A stretch of 64,000 nucleotides of DNA. Origin: Caldiserica bacterium UBA4770 (GTDB lineage Bacteria > Caldisericota > Caldisericia > Caldisericales > Caldisericaceae). The stretch spans positions 1 to 64,000 of the forward strand of contig DHHO01000007.1 of assembly GCA_002403335.1 (NCBI GenBank), given 5' to 3'. Below the pieces are notes generated by a model. It made no database searches and had not been told where the DNA came from. It saw only the letters and a list, made by a program, of their open reading frames with translations. Below, piece after piece: positions 62,946 through 64,000 of the stretch (positions within the stretch are counted from its first letter, which is position 1; each line of letters starts with the position of its first letter). The position numbers and the translations under genes were made by a program.

Positions 62946-63929
62946 ATGAATAAGGTTGGTATTCTACTTCCACCGCCAATAGATCTTAGTGTGGCATTTG
63001 AAAGTGCAAAAAAGGCAGAGGGATTTAACGACGAAATCGTATTTCGAATTCCAAGGAACGATTCCGAAAGAGTAGAAGTTCTTGGGGAGTCTCTTGTTCT
63101 TATAACAGGGGATATCACGAAAAATGAACTTGATGTATGTCGTCATCTTGAGTTTATTCAAGTCCCCTTTGCTGGTGTTGATAATTTTGATATTAAGGAA
63201 CTTCTGAGTAGAAAGATTATGCTTGCAAATGTACATGCAAATGCAACTGCAGTTGCAGAATATTCAATGGGACTTCTCCTGGTGCTTGCAAAAGGTTTTG
63301 TACAGAGCGACAGGGACCTCAGGAAAGGGTACTGGCATGGGTGGATGGGAAAGGAATTCAACATAGAAATTCAGGGTAAGACCCTGTGCATTATAGGAGT
63401 AGGTAATATTGGGAAGAAACTTGCTTACTTTGCAAAGGCTTTTGGAATGCATGTTATTGGAGTAAAGAGAGCGCCTGAAGTTGTTGAAAATGTTGACGAA
63501 GTATATGAGACAAAAGACCTTCTTAAAGCAGTTTCGAGGGCTGATTTTGTTGTATCTATCCTTCCTCTAACTGATGAGACAAAGGGCCTTATTAATAGAG
63601 ATGTATTTAATGCAATGAAGGATAAGTATTTTATAAATGTTGGAAGAGGACCTGTTGTATCCGAAGAGGATCTTTTTGTTGCATTGAAGAATCGTGTGAT
63701 CAGGGGTGCAGCAATTGACACGTGGTGGAATTACCCCGAGAAGCCCATGCAATTTGCATATCCTTCAAAGTATCCATTCCATGCTCTTGATAATATTGTT
63801 ATGGTTGCTCATGCAGCGGGCTTTTCAGCTGATTCAGTAAGAAGAAATTGGGAGGATTCTGTAAGAAATGTTGTGAGATTCTTTCAAGGCAAGGAGCTTG
63901 AAAACGTTGTTACTGAAAAAGGGTATTAA
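62946..63929 (+). CDS. D-2-hydroxyacid dehydrogenase (NAD-binding)
   Basis: 327 aa. NAD Rossmann IGVGNIGKKLA (about 146-156) and NVGRGPVVSEEDL with the substrate Arg. The catalytic His is in VMVAHAAGFS. Similar to glyoxylate/hydroxypyruvate and phosphoglycerate dehydrogenases, without an ACT domain. Strong AAGGAGG. Substrate not inferred. Confidence 0.9.
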   Translation: MNKVGILLPPPIDLSVAFESAKKAEGFNDEIVFRIPRNDSERVEVLGESLVLITGDITKNELDVCRHLEFIQVPFAGVDNFDIKELLSRKIMLANVHANATAVAEYSMGLLLVLAKGFVQSDRDLRKGYWHGWMGKEFNIEIQGKTLCIIGVGNIGKKLAYFAKAFGMHVIGVKRAPEVVENVDEVYETKDLLKAVSRADFVVSILPLTDETKGLINRDVFNAMKDKYFINVGRGPVVSEEDLFVALKNRVIRGAAIDTWWNYPEKPMQFAYPSKYPFHALDNIVMVAHAAGFSADSVRRNWEDSVRNVVRFFQGKELENVVTEKGY

Positions 63930-63961
63930 TTTAAAATTATAATAAAAATCGGGAGGAAAAA

Positions 63962-64000
63962 ATGAAGACAGAAACATTTAGAGGAAGGGATTGGATCACT
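63962..64000 (+). CDS. Start of a gene, truncated at the window end
   Basis: Thirteen codons after GGGAGG (MKTETFRGRDWIT), continuing past the edge. The GRDWIT segment is reminiscent of carbamoyltransferase N-termini (GRDFLT), but this is far too short to assign. Probably in one transcript with the dehydrogenase. Confidence 0.5.
   Translation, partial: MKTETFRGRDWIT

Noticed and set aside
1..64000. tRNA genes, rRNA genes, CRISPR arrays, insertion sequences and prophage
   Set aside because: Scanned by eye on both strands; no T-arm/acceptor patterns, regularly spaced repeats, transposase or phage genes were found. A tRNAscan or minced run would be decisive.

Overview
The window is an AT-rich, gene-dense bacterial chromosome segment with short intergenic gaps and many 1-4 bp start/stop overlaps. 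There are no phage genes, transposases, CRISPR arrays, or tRNA or rRNA genes that I can see. The gene content points to an anaerobic, probably thermophilic, deep-branching bacterium. Supporting features are a GlpC/GlpA-like, Thermotoga-type glycerol-phosphate oxidation operon, formate-tetrahydrofolate ligase, a Thermotoga-type S-adenosylmethionine decarboxylase with spermidine synthase, an SLH-domain envelope protein, a UPF0182 membrane protein and type IV pilus genes. A Caldisericota/Dictyoglomota/Thermotogota-like lineage would fit, but this is inference from gene content, not a phylogenetic result.

Layout. 1-5.3 kb (+): redox operon of an Fe-S CCG protein (cut by the window edge), a BON-GlpA-[2Fe-2S] fusion, an FGGY kinase, a two-dinucleotide-domain flavoprotein and DUF1667. 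5.3-6.8 kb: a type IV prepilin gene with its own promoter, a ~200 nt leader able to fold into a three-stem structure with complementary loops, and a terminator, all flanked by copies of an ATTGC...GCAAT intergenic repeat. 6.8-11.9 kb (-): tsaE-tsaB-rimI-tsaD, an unknown gene, a 3D/G5 envelope protein and rsmA. 12-17.7 kb (-): a small P-loop protein, topoisomerase III, cold-shock protein, rarA and nicotinate phosphoribosyltransferase. 17.7-30.7 kb (-): UPF0182, SLH protein, sirtuin, TPR protein, LacD-like aldolase, smc, fhs and an unknown 315-aa protein.

30.7-40.4 kb (+): nth, a lipoprotein, dnaE, glnA, surE, hrcA and mtaB. 40.4-41.5 kb (-): a small protein and galU. 41.7-44.3 kb (+): speD-speE-mtaD, a spermidine and methylthioadenosine-handling operon, meeting a convergent thiamine pyrophosphokinase gene. 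45-51.3 kb (+): small membrane protein, transaldolase-like and transketolase-like genes, M50 protease, trpS, scpA and scpB. 51.3-57.7 kb (-): TPR protein-pilB-pilT-pilC. 57.7-62.8 kb (-): DUF4911, mltG, ruvX, alaS and an FAH-family protein. 62.9-64 kb (+): a 2-hydroxyacid dehydrogenase and the first 13 codons of another gene.

Links between regions: TsaB/D/E (9-12 kb) make the t6A base that MtaB (39 kb) methylthiolates. The isolated pilin (5.7 kb) presumably feeds the PilB/T/C motor (51-57 kb). Smc (25 kb) partners ScpA/ScpB (50-51 kb). Several transcription units (hrcA, nth, the gene divergent from nth, the lipoprotein) have a -10 box so close to the start codon that leaderless mRNAs are likely, while operon-internal genes use strong GGAGG sites. 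In several genes (UPF0182, fhs, glnA) the GGAGG lies inside the longest open frame, which moves the true start downstream. The least explained element is the prepilin leader.
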